From assembly GCA_042091695.1 (NCBI GenBank), contig JBELHA010000024.1, positions 1 to 44,339 on the forward strand: a stretch of 44,339 nt of DNA, read 5' to 3'. The notes beneath the pieces were generated by a model that saw only the letters and a program-made list of their open reading frames with translations, was not told the DNA's origin and did no database searches. Position 1 is the first letter of the stretch. Each line of letters begins with the position of its first letter. The stretch is from Flavicella sp042091695. Lineage in GTDB: Bacteria; Bacteroidota; Bacteroidia; Flavobacteriales; Flavobacteriaceae. A program made the translations under genes and the position numbers. Below are positions 1 through 8,326 of the stretch, piece by piece.

Positions 1-80
1 ATCCTCCTCGTATATATCTTTAGAATACAGATAGGCTTAAAAAAACACAGCACTAAAATAAATCTGTAACATTTTCACTT

Positions 81-107
81 TCTCTGTATCTAAATATAAA
101 ACAGAGA
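81..107 (+). promoter_or_regulatory. Inverted repeat in leader of hydrolase/sigma operon
   Basis: Arms tctctgt (81-87) and acagaga (101-107) are exact reverse complements with a 13-base loop, ending 7 bases before the ATG at 115. It could be an operator or a leader hairpin for the operon containing the ECF sigma factor. No good TAnnTTTG element is visible in 1-114, which would fit transcription by an alternative sigma factor, but that is inference. The rest of 1-80 shows nothing I can name. Confidence 0.25.
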
Positions 108-114
108 GAACAAT

Positions 115-1043
115 ATGAAAAAAACACATCTTATCATCGCATTATTCCTAGGAGTATTTTCAGGTTATGCACAAAAAATTTACACTAAAGCCTATGGAGA
201 CCCTTCTGACAAACCATTGCTATTTCTTCATGGTGGGCCAGGATACAATGCCGTTAGCTTTGAGCTAAGTACAGCAAAAGCACTTTCAGAAAATGGATTT
301 TATGTAATTTGTTATGACCGACGTGGTGAAGGAAGGTCTAGTAATAGTAAGGCTCGTTATACGTTTGAGGAAACCTTTAAAGACATTGATTCAATATATA
401 AAAACTTCCAACTCAGTTCTGCCACTTTAGTTGGACATAGTTTCGGTGGTATCATCGCAACTTTATATGCTGAAAAACACCCCCTTAAAACCAAAGCAAT
501 TGTATTGGTTTCAACCCCCATGTCTTTACAGGAAACATTTAAAACCATTTTAGAATCCTCAAAATCTATTTATCTTAGTACGAACAATATAGAAAACCTT
601 CGTTATATAGCTATGTTAGAAAAGATGGACACACACACATTGGAGTACAGTTCTTATTGTTTTAGACATGCCCTTCAAAATGGGTTTTACCAAACAAAAA
701 AACCGACAACTGATGCACTACGAATCTATAAGCGCGTTCAAGACAACCCTTTATTTTATCAATACAGTTCCCAAATGACTTATAGCGCTCCTGCTGGTTT
801 TTGGAAAACGAAGCGTATACATCATTGGACCTGCAACACCCTATTCAAACAATTTTAAAACACAACATACCAGTGTTTGGATTGTATGGAAAAGAAGACG
901 GTTTGTTTTCAGACAATCAAATATACACTCTTGGAAATTTGATCGATAAAAAAAATGTAAAGTATTTAGAACACACAGCACACTCTGTATTCATTGACCA
1001 GCAAACCTCTTTTATAAACACACTTAAAAAATGGGTGAAATAA
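115..1043 (+). pseudogene. Alpha/beta hydrolase (proline iminopeptidase-like), split by a frameshift
   Basis: Together the two frames encode a secreted or periplasmic alpha/beta-hydrolase of about 309 residues. The first frame (115-858) has a signal peptide (residues 1-19, ending SGYAQ), the oxyanion motif HGGPG (39-43), the YDRRGEGRSS strand turn, and the nucleophile elbow GHSFGG with Ser109. Around 799-804 the reading shifts: the natural continuation is in another frame, from 801 to the TAA at 1041-1043, and holds the acid motif YGKEDG and the final histidine region EHTAHSVFID. The break is in a T5-G2 run (798-804), and restoring one T or G rejoins the frames as GF(L/W)ENEAY. As it stands, Ser is cut from Asp and His, so the product would be inactive. 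It may be a real mutation, phase variation or a sequencing error. Peptidase, esterase or lactonase substrate cannot be told. It lies directly upstream of, and overlaps, an ECF sigma gene. Confidence 0.75.
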
Positions 1044-1516
1044 TGGATTTTGAAACTATCTACAAGACATATTGGCAAAAAGTCTATAGGATTTGTATGG
1101 GATATGTGAATGATACAGACACCGCTAAAGATTTAGCTCAAGAAACGTTTGTAAAAGTATTGCAACAATTACACAACTTTAGAAACGAGGCAGCGATTGG
1201 CACTTGGATCTTTCGAATTGCATCCAACACTTGCTTGCGCCAACTACAACGAGACAAAAAAATAGTAACATCTGAACTACCGATGGAACTAAAAGAAGAA
1301 GCCATAGAAACAACCATTGAAAAGGAGGTTCAGATATTATACCGTTGTATCTCAGAACTGAAAGAAGTAGACCGGATCATCATATCCTTAGAATTGGAAG
1401 ATATGGACCAAAAAGAAATTGCAAAAATCATTGGTATCTCAGAAGGAAATATCAGGGTTAGAATACACAGAATCAAAGAAAAATTAAGAAACAAATTTAA
1501 GAAATATGGAAGCTAA
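1043..1516 (+). CDS. ECF (extracytoplasmic function) RNA polymerase sigma factor
   Basis: A sigma-70 family protein of 157 residues with only regions 2 and 4, the ECF architecture. Region 2 spans about residues 5-70 (DTAKDLAQETFVKVL, then GTWIFRIASNTCLRQL). Region 4 spans about 95-150 (helix-turn-helix DQKEIAKIIGISEGNIRVR). It would direct RNA polymerase to a small regulon, often envelope stress or surface functions in Bacteroidota. I chose ATG 1043 because it overlaps the upstream stop as TAATG and gives the usual MDFETIY-type start; an in-frame ATG at 1031 would add four residues. The downstream gene overlaps its end by 11 bases, so the two products are translationally coupled, as expected of a sigma/anti-sigma pair. 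Confidence 0.9.
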   Translation: MDFETIYKTYWQKVYRICMGYVNDTDTAKDLAQETFVKVLQQLHNFRNEAAIGTWIFRIASNTCLRQLQRDKKIVTSELPMELKEEAIETTIEKEVQILYRCISELKEVDRIIISLELEDMDQKEIAKIIGISEGNIRVRIHRIKEKLRNKFKKYGS

Positions 1517-2096
1517 TACAGACTTTAAAGCTATTTGGAAAGCACAAAAAGTAGCGACTCCAGATACAACTCAACTTTTCAAGAGAGCAAACAAATTAAA
1601 AAAGAAAGGAAGGTTCACACTACTATTCGTAAGTGCAACCCTTTTGCTGACAATAATATATGTAAGTTTTATTTGGTACTACTATCAACCAGAGTTTATG
1701 ACAACAAAAATTGGTATTGTACTCGCTATTATTGCGATGCTCGTTTTTTTAGTTCCTTTTAAAAAGCAGTTTTCAATACTCGATGACCTAGAAACGACAG
1801 CTAGCTGTAAAGAATACTTGCAACAATTAATCGCCTTACAAAAAGCGCAAACTTACCAACAAACAAAAATACTGAGTAGTTATTTTGTAATGCTTTCGTC
1901 AGGGATTTCATTCTACCTGATCGAGTTTGTTACTCAAATGACATTTTTATGGGGAACCATCACCTATAGTCTAACCTTTTTATGGTTTGCATTTGTTTGG
2001 TGGTATTTACGACCTAGAATCATCCTAGAACAAAATAAAAAACTCAATAATCTCGTAGGGGATTTCAAAAAAGTAGCGCAGCAAATGATTGACTAA
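1506..2096 (+). CDS. Four-helix membrane protein, putative anti-sigma factor
   Basis: I do not recognise a named family. The 196-residue protein has a cytoplasmic-looking N-terminus of about 36 residues (charged, contains DFKAIWKAQ). Four hydrophobic segments follow, at about 37-60, 66-84, 123-142 and 147-168, in two hairpins separated by a soluble loop of about 38 residues, and there is a charged tail. Its start overlaps the ECF sigma gene, and such coupled membrane proteins commonly hold an ECF sigma factor inactive. The classic zinc anti-sigma motif (HxxxCxxC) is absent; one cysteine (C101) sits in the central loop. The anti-sigma role is inferred from position and topology only. Confidence 0.65.
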   Translation: MEANTDFKAIWKAQKVATPDTTQLFKRANKLKKKGRFTLLFVSATLLLTIIYVSFIWYYYQPEFMTTKIGIVLAIIAMLVFLVPFKKQFSILDDLETTASCKEYLQQLIALQKAQTYQQTKILSSYFVMLSSGISFYLIEFVTQMTFLWGTITYSLTFLWFAFVWWYLRPRIILEQNKKLNNLVGDFKKVAQQMID

Positions 2097-2100
2097 AATA

Positions 2101-2119
2101 GCCCCCATGAAAAGGGGGC
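2101..2119 (+). terminator. GC-rich hairpin after sigma/anti-sigma operon
   Basis: Arms gccccc (2101-2106) and gggggc (2114-2119) pair perfectly around a 7-base loop, starting 4 bases past the TAA of the upstream gene. It is followed by an A run rather than a T run, so it is not a canonical intrinsic terminator. It may be a 3' end stabiliser or an inefficient terminator. Confidence 0.4.
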
Positions 2120-2477
2120 AAAAAAGTATTTCCCATAAAAAATAGTCTAAATATTGTAGCAATTAGTATTAATACAACAATAATAGATCGGATTATGAAC
2201 CTATACCCCCTAAAGATGATTAATTCTATTGCTAAAAAAAACTAAAACATGGGTATGTTTGTAGCATAACAAACACTAGAGGCAGACACTTATAAAAAGT
2301 GATAAAAGTAAAAAGCAAAATTCTACCCCTAATACCCACACACCTACCCCTAAGTCTTTTTACTTTTATCTCTATGTCATTTTCAAAAAGACAAACAACT
2401 AGTGGATTGAACTATGATTGAAATAAAAATATGATGTTATAAATTCTAATAGTATCTTTACCTCATAAGCAAATTAC
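2120..2477. promoter_or_regulatory. Gene-free region upstream of hybrid regulator, rich in symmetric repeats
   Basis: No convincing reading frame. It contains a 10-bp palindrome GTATTAATAC (2166-2175) and an inverted repeat tgtttgt/acaaaca (2256-2262, 2269-2275). There is also a perfect 15-bp inverted repeat, gataaaagtaaaaag at 2301-2315 with its complement at 2356-2370. Its 40-base loop carries two direct copies of ctacccctaa (2323-2332 and 2344-2353), exactly 21 bp apart. A weaker copy, taccccctaa, is at 2204-2213. A near-consensus -7 element tatcttta (2453-2460) precedes the ATG at 2478. The layout suggests an operator region with same-face binding sites. Confidence 0.5.
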
Positions 2478-5400
2478 ATGCGCGTTTACATTCAACTATT
2501 TATATATCTAGCTATTCTTATTGTAAGGGGACAAGAAGCAAATCATGAATTTGTTTTTGAATACTTGACAGCAAAGGATGGTCTAGCACACAATTATGTT
2601 TCCAAAGTAGTAAGTGATTCTTTGAATATTAAATGGATTGGAACTGAAAACGGTCTTAGCAAGTACGACGGTAACGAGTTTACTTCAATTCGACCTAGTG
2701 ACAATTTCCCCAACTTAAAAAACGAGAATATAGAAACATTGCTCGTCGATAGCTTTAACAATTTATGGATAGGAACCAAAAGTGGTGGTTTGTCTGTTTT
2801 GGACATTGAATCAAATACAATGGACAATTTAAATTCAATTTTAAGCAAAAACGAAAATAAACAAATACGAATTACAGAAATCCTAGAAGATAAGAACAAA
2901 CATATTTGGGTAGGAACACAAAAAAATGGTGTTTTTATAATAGACCCAATAAAAAAAGTGTTGATTAGAAAATTTACCACGAACCGAACACTTTTTTTAC
3001 TGAAAGATAAGAATGAAGATATATGGTTCAATAAGTATGACAAATTAATCAAATACAGTATAAAAACTCGTAAAATAGAGGCTCATCTGATTACCACTCA
3101 TATTACAAATGGGGTTTATGACCTATCTCGAAATTGCATTTGGCTCACTACCTTTCAGAAAGACCAAACCCTTTTGGTTCAATATGATCTTGAAAATAAC
3201 ACAACAAATACTAGAAAAACAAAAATTCCTAAATGTTTTGTCGGAAGTTTATATGTTGATGATGATAATCACTTGTGGATTGGAACTTGGAGAAAAGGGC
3301 TGTATATCAGTAATAATGATGTAACCACGTTTGCAAAAAAGGAATTGTCTTCTAATGTTGATTCGAATAAAAATGCTAAGTACGATATAATTCTAGATAT
3401 TCACAAGGACAACACTGGGGTTATCTGGATCGCTTCTAACTATGGAGGATTGATAAAACTAACCAAAAGTAGAGGGTTTTATAACCTCAGCAATAAAAAA
3501 GAGAATAAACTTACAGCAGGACAACTAAACATAAAAGCCGTTTACCAAGACTCCTCAAAAATTTATGTTGGTACTGCAAGCAACGGTTTATTTGTCGGAC
3601 AAAATCTAAGCCAGTTAAAAAGAATAAAGCAATTAAAGGACAAAAGAATATTTTCTATACAAAAAATTAAAAAAACCCTTTTTGTGGGAACTTTAAATGC
3701 CCTGTATCTATTTGATGAAAATTTAGAAATCTATGATACAATAGACTTGAAGAAAACAACTAGTATTCTTGAGATAGACGACACTAAAATTCTGATTGGG
3801 ACAGAGCATAAAGGGCTTAAAAAACTTACCTACACTAACAATAAAGAACAACTTATAAGTAACTATTTCATATTAGACTTTGAAGAATACATTGAAAGCA
3901 ATCTTATAACACAAATTAAAAGAGACTATTATAACAATATATGGGTAGGTACTTACAATGGTTTTTATTTGTACGATGACCCCTCCGAGACATTTACTCA
4001 TTACGCTGCATTTACTAATGACAAACTCCCAAAAATCATCAATTGTATCTATCCTGATATGAACTTCTTATGGTTAGGAACCCCAAGTGGACTTTATAAA
4101 ATGAAGCAATCAGACAAAGTATTATCTCTTGAAAATACATATGCAATTGATCAAGGCTTTAAAGACCCATATATCTGTGGTATTGTTGGAGACCAAAACA
4201 ATCATTTATGGATAACTACAGCTACCCATTTGGTGCATTTAGACCCTATAAAAAATTCATTAGAAAACTTTGGAGAAAAAGATGGAATAAACATCTCTCA
4301 ATACAACAAAAGAGCAATCATTAGCGACCTTTCATCTGGTATCATATATACAGGAGGAAGTGATAATTTATCTTATTTTAATAGTGAGAATATAACATCT
4401 TCAACTTCCGAAGTAGCAATTATTTTTTCATCTTTAAAAGTGAACAATAAAATTGTTGCTCCCAATAAAAAAGTGGAAGGCAAAGTAATTTTAACAAAAG
4501 ACATCAGTTACACCTCAAAAATAGAACTATCACACCTACATAAATCTTTTGGCCTTAAGTTTACTTCTTCGAACTTTACAGAAAATCAAGCTACTAGGTA
4601 CCGATATAGAATCAAAGGCATAGACGAACAATGGAATTATCTAAAAAACCAGCAAGAAATCAACTTCGTAGGACTGCCCCCTAGATCCTACACACTAGAA
4701 ATAAGTGCCTCTTTAAATGCGCTACAATGGTCTCCCTCTAAAAAAATAGATATTGTTGTTTTACATACTCCCTGGAAAAGTCCTGTAGCATTTCTAGCAT
4801 ATATTTTCTTTACAATTGTATTTCTCTTTAAATTTGGAGAAACACTGCTGAGAAATAGAGATTTAAAAAAGAATCGTATTGTAGAAAAAGAGATTTCAGA
4901 TGCAAAATTTACGTTTTTTACAAATATTTCTCACGAGTTTAGAACTCCATTAACACTAATTGTAGCCCCTTTAAAAGAACTCTTACATGAAGGGAACATT
5001 ACCAAACCAGTACTTGATAAGGTTAAGACTATTGATAAGAATGCGAACCGACTTTTAGAACTCATCAATCAATTATTAGACTTTAGAAAAGCAGAACACG
5101 GACTACTGGAACTTCAAAAAGAAAGAGAAGATATTGCTTCATTTACAAAAGAAATATTTAAGCTTTTTAAGGATCAAGCAAAAATAAAAAATATAAAATA
5201 CAGTTTCAAAGACCAAGCGAACAAGCAAAAAGTATTTTTTGACAAAATAAAGATGGAAATTGTAATTTGTAATTTACTCTCTAACGCTTTTAAACACACC
5301 CATGAAGGTGGTGCTATTTCACTAATTATAGAAAGTGATGAGAATCACTACTACCTATCTGTAAAAGACAGTGGAAAAGGTATCAATAATGAATCCAAGA

Positions 5401-6416
5401 AAATGATATTTGAGCGGTTTTACCAAATTAAGGATACTGACAGCATGGAAACAAATGGTAGCGGTATTGGACTCACTTTTTCAAAAAAAATAGTCGAGTT
5501 GCACGACGGTACTATTAGCGTTGAAAGTGAACTCAACAAAGGTTCCATTTTTAAAATTAAAATTCCTTTTGTAAAAGAAGAAAAAGTGAACAAGGTAGTT
5601 ACCAAAAAGAAGTCAAAAAAAACCATTAAAAATCACGATAACACTTTATTAATTGTTGACGACAATACAGACATTCAAAACTACTTGACGAGCCTCTTAG
5701 AAAAAGAATATGACATACTAATTGCCAAAGATGGACAAGAAGGATTCGAAATCGCAAATGAGGAATTGCCTGATTTAATTTTAAGCGATATCATGATGCC
5801 TCGAAAAAATGGGTTAGAACTGAGTAAAGAAATTAAAAATAACGTGAGTACTGCTCACATACCTGTTATTTTACTCACTGCTAGGTCTGCAGATAATTTT
5901 GAGATTCAAAGTCTCGAAAAAGGGGCAGATGCTTTTATCGCAAAGCCTTTTGACCCTAATATTATCAAAGCAAAAATTTCTAGCACACTAGCAAATAGCA
6001 AACATATAGCCGAACACCTTTTAAACAAAGCAAGATTCACCCCAGATATTGAGGAGGAAGATATAGAACCCTATGACAAGGTATTTATAAAGAAAGCAAT
6101 AGCATTGATTGAAGATAATATTGGCAATCCAGACTTTGATGGAAAATCACTAGAAGATGCCTTTTTTATGAGTAAATCTACTCTATATCGAAAAATAAAA
6201 GCAGAAACAGACCATTCTACTAGTTCTTTTATAAGATCTATCAAACTAAAAAAAGCAGCTGAAATGATACTTACTACTACTGATAAGCTAAGTAACATTG
6301 CAAAGAAAGTAGGCTTTAATGACACTAAATATTTTAGAGAATCTTTCAAAAAACAATTCAATACATTGCCTTCTAACTATAGAAAACAATTCAAGGACAA
6401 CAACACAGATCGTTGA
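2478..6416 (+). CDS. Hybrid two-component system sensor/regulator (HTCS, one-chain)
   Basis: A 1312-residue transmembrane sensor, kinase and transcription factor in one chain, the Bacteroidota HTCS type that usually senses oligosaccharides in the periplasm. It has a signal sequence (1-19) and a periplasmic beta-propeller with many Reg_prop repeats (NLWIGTKSGG, HIWVGTQKNG, HLWIGTWRKG, NIWVGTYNGF, FLWLGTPSG). A Y_Y_Y domain (about 680-760, TRYRYRIKGID) and one membrane helix (about 767-788) follow. Next come HisKA with His819 in NISHEFRTPL, an HATPase domain (about 925-1035, with DSGKGI and GSGIGL), and a receiver (about 1055-1170, Asp1104 in SDIMMP, Lys1156 in AKPFD). An AraC-type HTH ends it (about 1220-1306). 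All catalytic residues are present. No SusC/SusD, glycoside hydrolase or transporter gene is adjacent, so its target is not evident. The closest neighbour is a Gfo/Idh/MocA oxidoreductase facing it. Confidence 0.95.
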   Translation: MRVYIQLFIYLAILIVRGQEANHEFVFEYLTAKDGLAHNYVSKVVSDSLNIKWIGTENGLSKYDGNEFTSIRPSDNFPNLKNENIETLLVDSFNNLWIGTKSGGLSVLDIESNTMDNLNSILSKNENKQIRITEILEDKNKHIWVGTQKNGVFIIDPIKKVLIRKFTTNRTLFLLKDKNEDIWFNKYDKLIKYSIKTRKIEAHLITTHITNGVYDLSRNCIWLTTFQKDQTLLVQYDLENNTTNTRKTKIPKCFVGSLYVDDDNHLWIGTWRKGLYISNNDVTTFAKKELSSNVDSNKNAKYDIILDIHKDNTGVIWIASNYGGLIKLTKSRGFYNLSNKKENKLTAGQLNIKAVYQDSSKIYVGTASNGLFVGQNLSQLKRIKQLKDKRIFSIQKIKKTLFVGTLNALYLFDENLEIYDTIDLKKTTSILEIDDTKILIGTEHKGLKKLTYTNNKEQLISNYFILDFEEYIESNLITQIKRDYYNNIWVGTYNGFYLYDDPSETFTHYAAFTNDKLPKIINCIYPDMNFLWLGTPSGLYKMKQSDKVLSLENTYAIDQGFKDPYICGIVGDQNNHLWITTATHLVHLDPIKNSLENFGEKDGINISQYNKRAIISDLSSGIIYTGGSDNLSYFNSENITSSTSEVAIIFSSLKVNNKIVAPNKKVEGKVILTKDISYTSKIELSHLHKSFGLKFTSSNFTENQATRYRYRIKGIDEQWNYLKNQQEINFVGLPPRSYTLEISASLNALQWSPSKKIDIVVLHTPWKSPVAFLAYIFFTIVFLFKFGETLLRNRDLKKNRIVEKEISDAKFTFFTNISHEFRTPLTLIVAPLKELLHEGNITKPVLDKVKTIDKNANRLLELINQLLDFRKAEHGLLELQKEREDIASFTKEIFKLFKDQAKIKNIKYSFKDQANKQKVFFDKIKMEIVICNLLSNAFKHTHEGGAISLIIESDENHYYLSVKDSGKGINNESKKMIFERFYQIKDTDSMETNGSGIGLTFSKKIVELHDGTISVESELNKGSIFKIKIPFVKEEKVNKVVTKKKSKKTIKNHDNTLLIVDDNTDIQNYLTSLLEKEYDILIAKDGQEGFEIANEELPDLILSDIMMPRKNGLELSKEIKNNVSTAHIPVILLTARSADNFEIQSLEKGADAFIAKPFDPNIIKAKISSTLANSKHIAEHLLNKARFTPDIEEEDIEPYDKVFIKKAIALIEDNIGNPDFDGKSLEDAFFMSKSTLYRKIKAETDHSTSSFIRSIKLKKAAEMILTTTDKLSNIAKKVGFNDTKYFRESFKKQFNTLPSNYRKQFKDNNTDR

Positions 6417-6440
6417 TCTATAGTGTAAAAAAACTCCTAT

Positions 6441-7415
6441 TTACTTTCCCAGTAATCGCTCTAAAACCCAAGTAATATGCATTGCTGTTTCACCCGTCGA
6501 AGGATGGGGGCTGTCTAAAAAAAGTGTTTTTGCCATATTACGAACATGGAATAACTGAATAGGATCTGGATTTTGAATTCGTATTGCGTTTGTTTGCCCC
6601 TCGCTATGAACAGCTATCAATTCTTCTGCAAAAACAGCAAAGCGTATGCTCCCTTTTGCTCCAAATATTTCCACCTTATCAATTCGATTCTCTGCACCAA
6701 AATTCCAACTTCCGCAACCTGTCACACCTGAATGATGTTTCCAATTTCCAACTACTGCATCTTTAGCCGAATACAAACCTTGTTGGTTTACCGAAAATCC
6801 ATTTGCTGCCTCAATAGGCCCTAATAAATACACTAATAAATCCATTCCATGACTTGCTAAATCGTCAAAATAACCTCCAGGAGCTATCTTCGCATCGGTG
6901 CGCCAATTGTAGGTTTTTGAGACATCTATATCATTTACTGGTTTTGTAAATTGCCAAGACACATGACGCAGTTCCCCGATTACTCCCTCGCGTAACCATT
7001 CTTTGACTTTTTGAAATCTAGGCAAAGACCTTCGGTAATAGGCAACAAACAAAGGTATCTTTTTAGCGGCAAAAGCCTGTACCACTTTTTCGCATTCCTC
7101 GTAAGAGGGAGCCATTGGCTTTTCAATACAACAGACCTTGCCTGCTGCTGCCACTTTTAAAGCATAAAAAGCATGGGTATCAGGAGGTGTCGCAATATAA
7201 ACAGCATCGATATTTGAATCAGCAATCAATGCATCTGCATCCGTGTGAACTACTGCAATTCCATGTCGTTTTGCATAAGATGTTGCTTTTTTAACATCAC
7301 GACGCATTACGGCATGAATACGAAAGCCGTCAGTTTGTTGGTAAGCAGGACCACTTTTTATCTCAGTTACATTGCCACATCCAATAATCCCCCAAGAATA
7401 CATTTGTTGCTTCAT
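6441..7415 (-). CDS. Gfo/Idh/MocA family NAD(P)-dependent oxidoreductase
   Basis: A probable sugar or inositol dehydrogenase of about 324 residues. The N-terminal Rossmann domain has the dinucleotide loop GIIGCGNVTE (about residues 9-18) and the family motif EKPMAPSYEE near residue 95. A C-terminal alpha/beta domain binds substrate and carries the catalytic lysine of the EKP motif. An in-frame ATG lies 21 bases further upstream (7436), adding MLIFKEK; I prefer 7415 because MKQQMYSWGIIGCG leads straight into the first strand. It converges with the hybrid regulator and has no operon partner here. The substrate cannot be deduced; family members oxidise sugars, sugar phosphates or inositols. The closeness to a carbohydrate-type sensor is suggestive only. 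Confidence 0.88.
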   Translation of the reverse strand: MKQQMYSWGIIGCGNVTEIKSGPAYQQTDGFRIHAVMRRDVKKATSYAKRHGIAVVHTDADALIADSNIDAVYIATPPDTHAFYALKVAAAGKVCCIEKPMAPSYEECEKVVQAFAAKKIPLFVAYYRRSLPRFQKVKEWLREGVIGELRHVSWQFTKPVNDIDVSKTYNWRTDAKIAPGGYFDDLASHGMDLLVYLLGPIEAANGFSVNQQGLYSAKDAVVGNWKHHSGVTGCGSWNFGAENRIDKVEIFGAKGSIRFAVFAEELIAVHSEGQTNAIRIQNPDPIQLFHVRNMAKTLFLDSPHPSTGETAMHITWVLERLLGK

Positions 7416-7570
7416 TTTTTCTTTAAAAATAAGCAAACAAAGAGAGAGTAAAAAATAAAATAGTAGCTAGCACACAATCTAGTTATACAAAAAACAACTA
7501 TTTTCTAGCACTTAATATACTTTAGAAAAAGCAGGGGAAATATATTTTCACAAAGCTCAAAGAATATTAG

Positions 7571-7578
7571 TACTTTTG
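7571..7578 (+). promoter_or_regulatory. Promoter -7 element for methyltransferase/ZIP operon
   Basis: TACTTTTG matches the Bacteroidota primary-sigma -7 consensus TAnnTTTG at all fixed positions. It ends 16 bases before the ATG at 7595, giving a very short leader. A TTTT stretch at 7545-7548 could serve as the -33 element with a slightly long spacer. Confidence 0.55.
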
Positions 7579-7594
7579 CCTCAAAATACGGACA

Positions 7595-8326
7595 ATGTCT
7601 TCAAAAAAAGATTGGTTTACAGACTGGTTCAACACCAAGTATTACCACATTTTATACCAACATAGGGACCATCATGAAGCACAAGTTTTCATGAACAACC
7701 TCACCGAATTCTCACAACTTAAGAAAGGAAGTTCTATCTTGGATTTGGCATGTGGTAAGGGCAGGCATTCTATTTACCTTAACAAATTAGGCTACCAAGT
7801 TACCGGAGCCGATTTATCCATCAACAGTATCAAACACGCTTTGCACTATAAAAGCGAGAGTCTCAATTTTATAGTGCAAGACATGCGTTTGCCATTTCCT
7901 TTAAAGGTAGATGCCGTATTTAACTTATTCACTAGTTTCGGATATTTTGCAGAAGATGCAGAAGACGTACGTGTTGTCAAAAACATTAAAGACTCTCTGC
8001 ACAAAGGCGGTATTGCAGTGATTGATTATCTAAACGTTGACAAAACCATAAAAACGCTGATTCCTGAGGAAAAAATTCATTTAGACGGTATTGATTTTAA
8101 CATTACGAAAACAGTTCAAAATGACTTTATCATCAAGAAGATAGCATTTACAATTGAGGGCAAATACCACAATTACTTCGAAAGGGTAAAGTGCTTGAAT
8201 CTTCAGAGGTTTGAAACCATTGTTGCAAAAGCAGGTTTAAAAATAAAACATACCTTTGGAGACTATAACCTTCACGACTTTGATATTGAAACATCTAATA
8301 GACTTATACTCGTACTAGAAGCATGA
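7595..8326 (+). CDS. Class I SAM-dependent methyltransferase
   Basis: A 243-residue cytoplasmic methyltransferase with a Rossmann fold. Motif I is ILDLACGKGRHS (residues 48-59). The acidic residue that binds the ribose of S-adenosylmethionine is Asp73 in VTGADLS. A motif IV-like strand, DAVFNLFTSFGYF, follows at about 108-120. The substrate is unknown; the central motif resembles small-molecule rather than DNA or rRNA methylases. Its last four bases overlap the start of the ZIP transporter (ATGA), so the two are co-translated. The N-terminus MSSKKDWFTDWFNTKYYHILY fits flavobacterial relatives and supports this start. Confidence 0.88.
   Translation: MSSKKDWFTDWFNTKYYHILYQHRDHHEAQVFMNNLTEFSQLKKGSSILDLACGKGRHSIYLNKLGYQVTGADLSINSIKHALHYKSESLNFIVQDMRLPFPLKVDAVFNLFTSFGYFAEDAEDVRVVKNIKDSLHKGGIAVIDYLNVDKTIKTLIPEEKIHLDGIDFNITKTVQNDFIIKKIAFTIEGKYHNYFERVKCLNLQRFETIVAKAGLKIKHTFGDYNLHDFDIETSNRLILVLEA

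Noticed and set aside
2204..2213. Third copy of the C-rich repeat (taccccctaa)
   Set aside because: It matches ctacccctaa imperfectly and is not at a helical-turn multiple that I could confirm; noted only as a weak relative.
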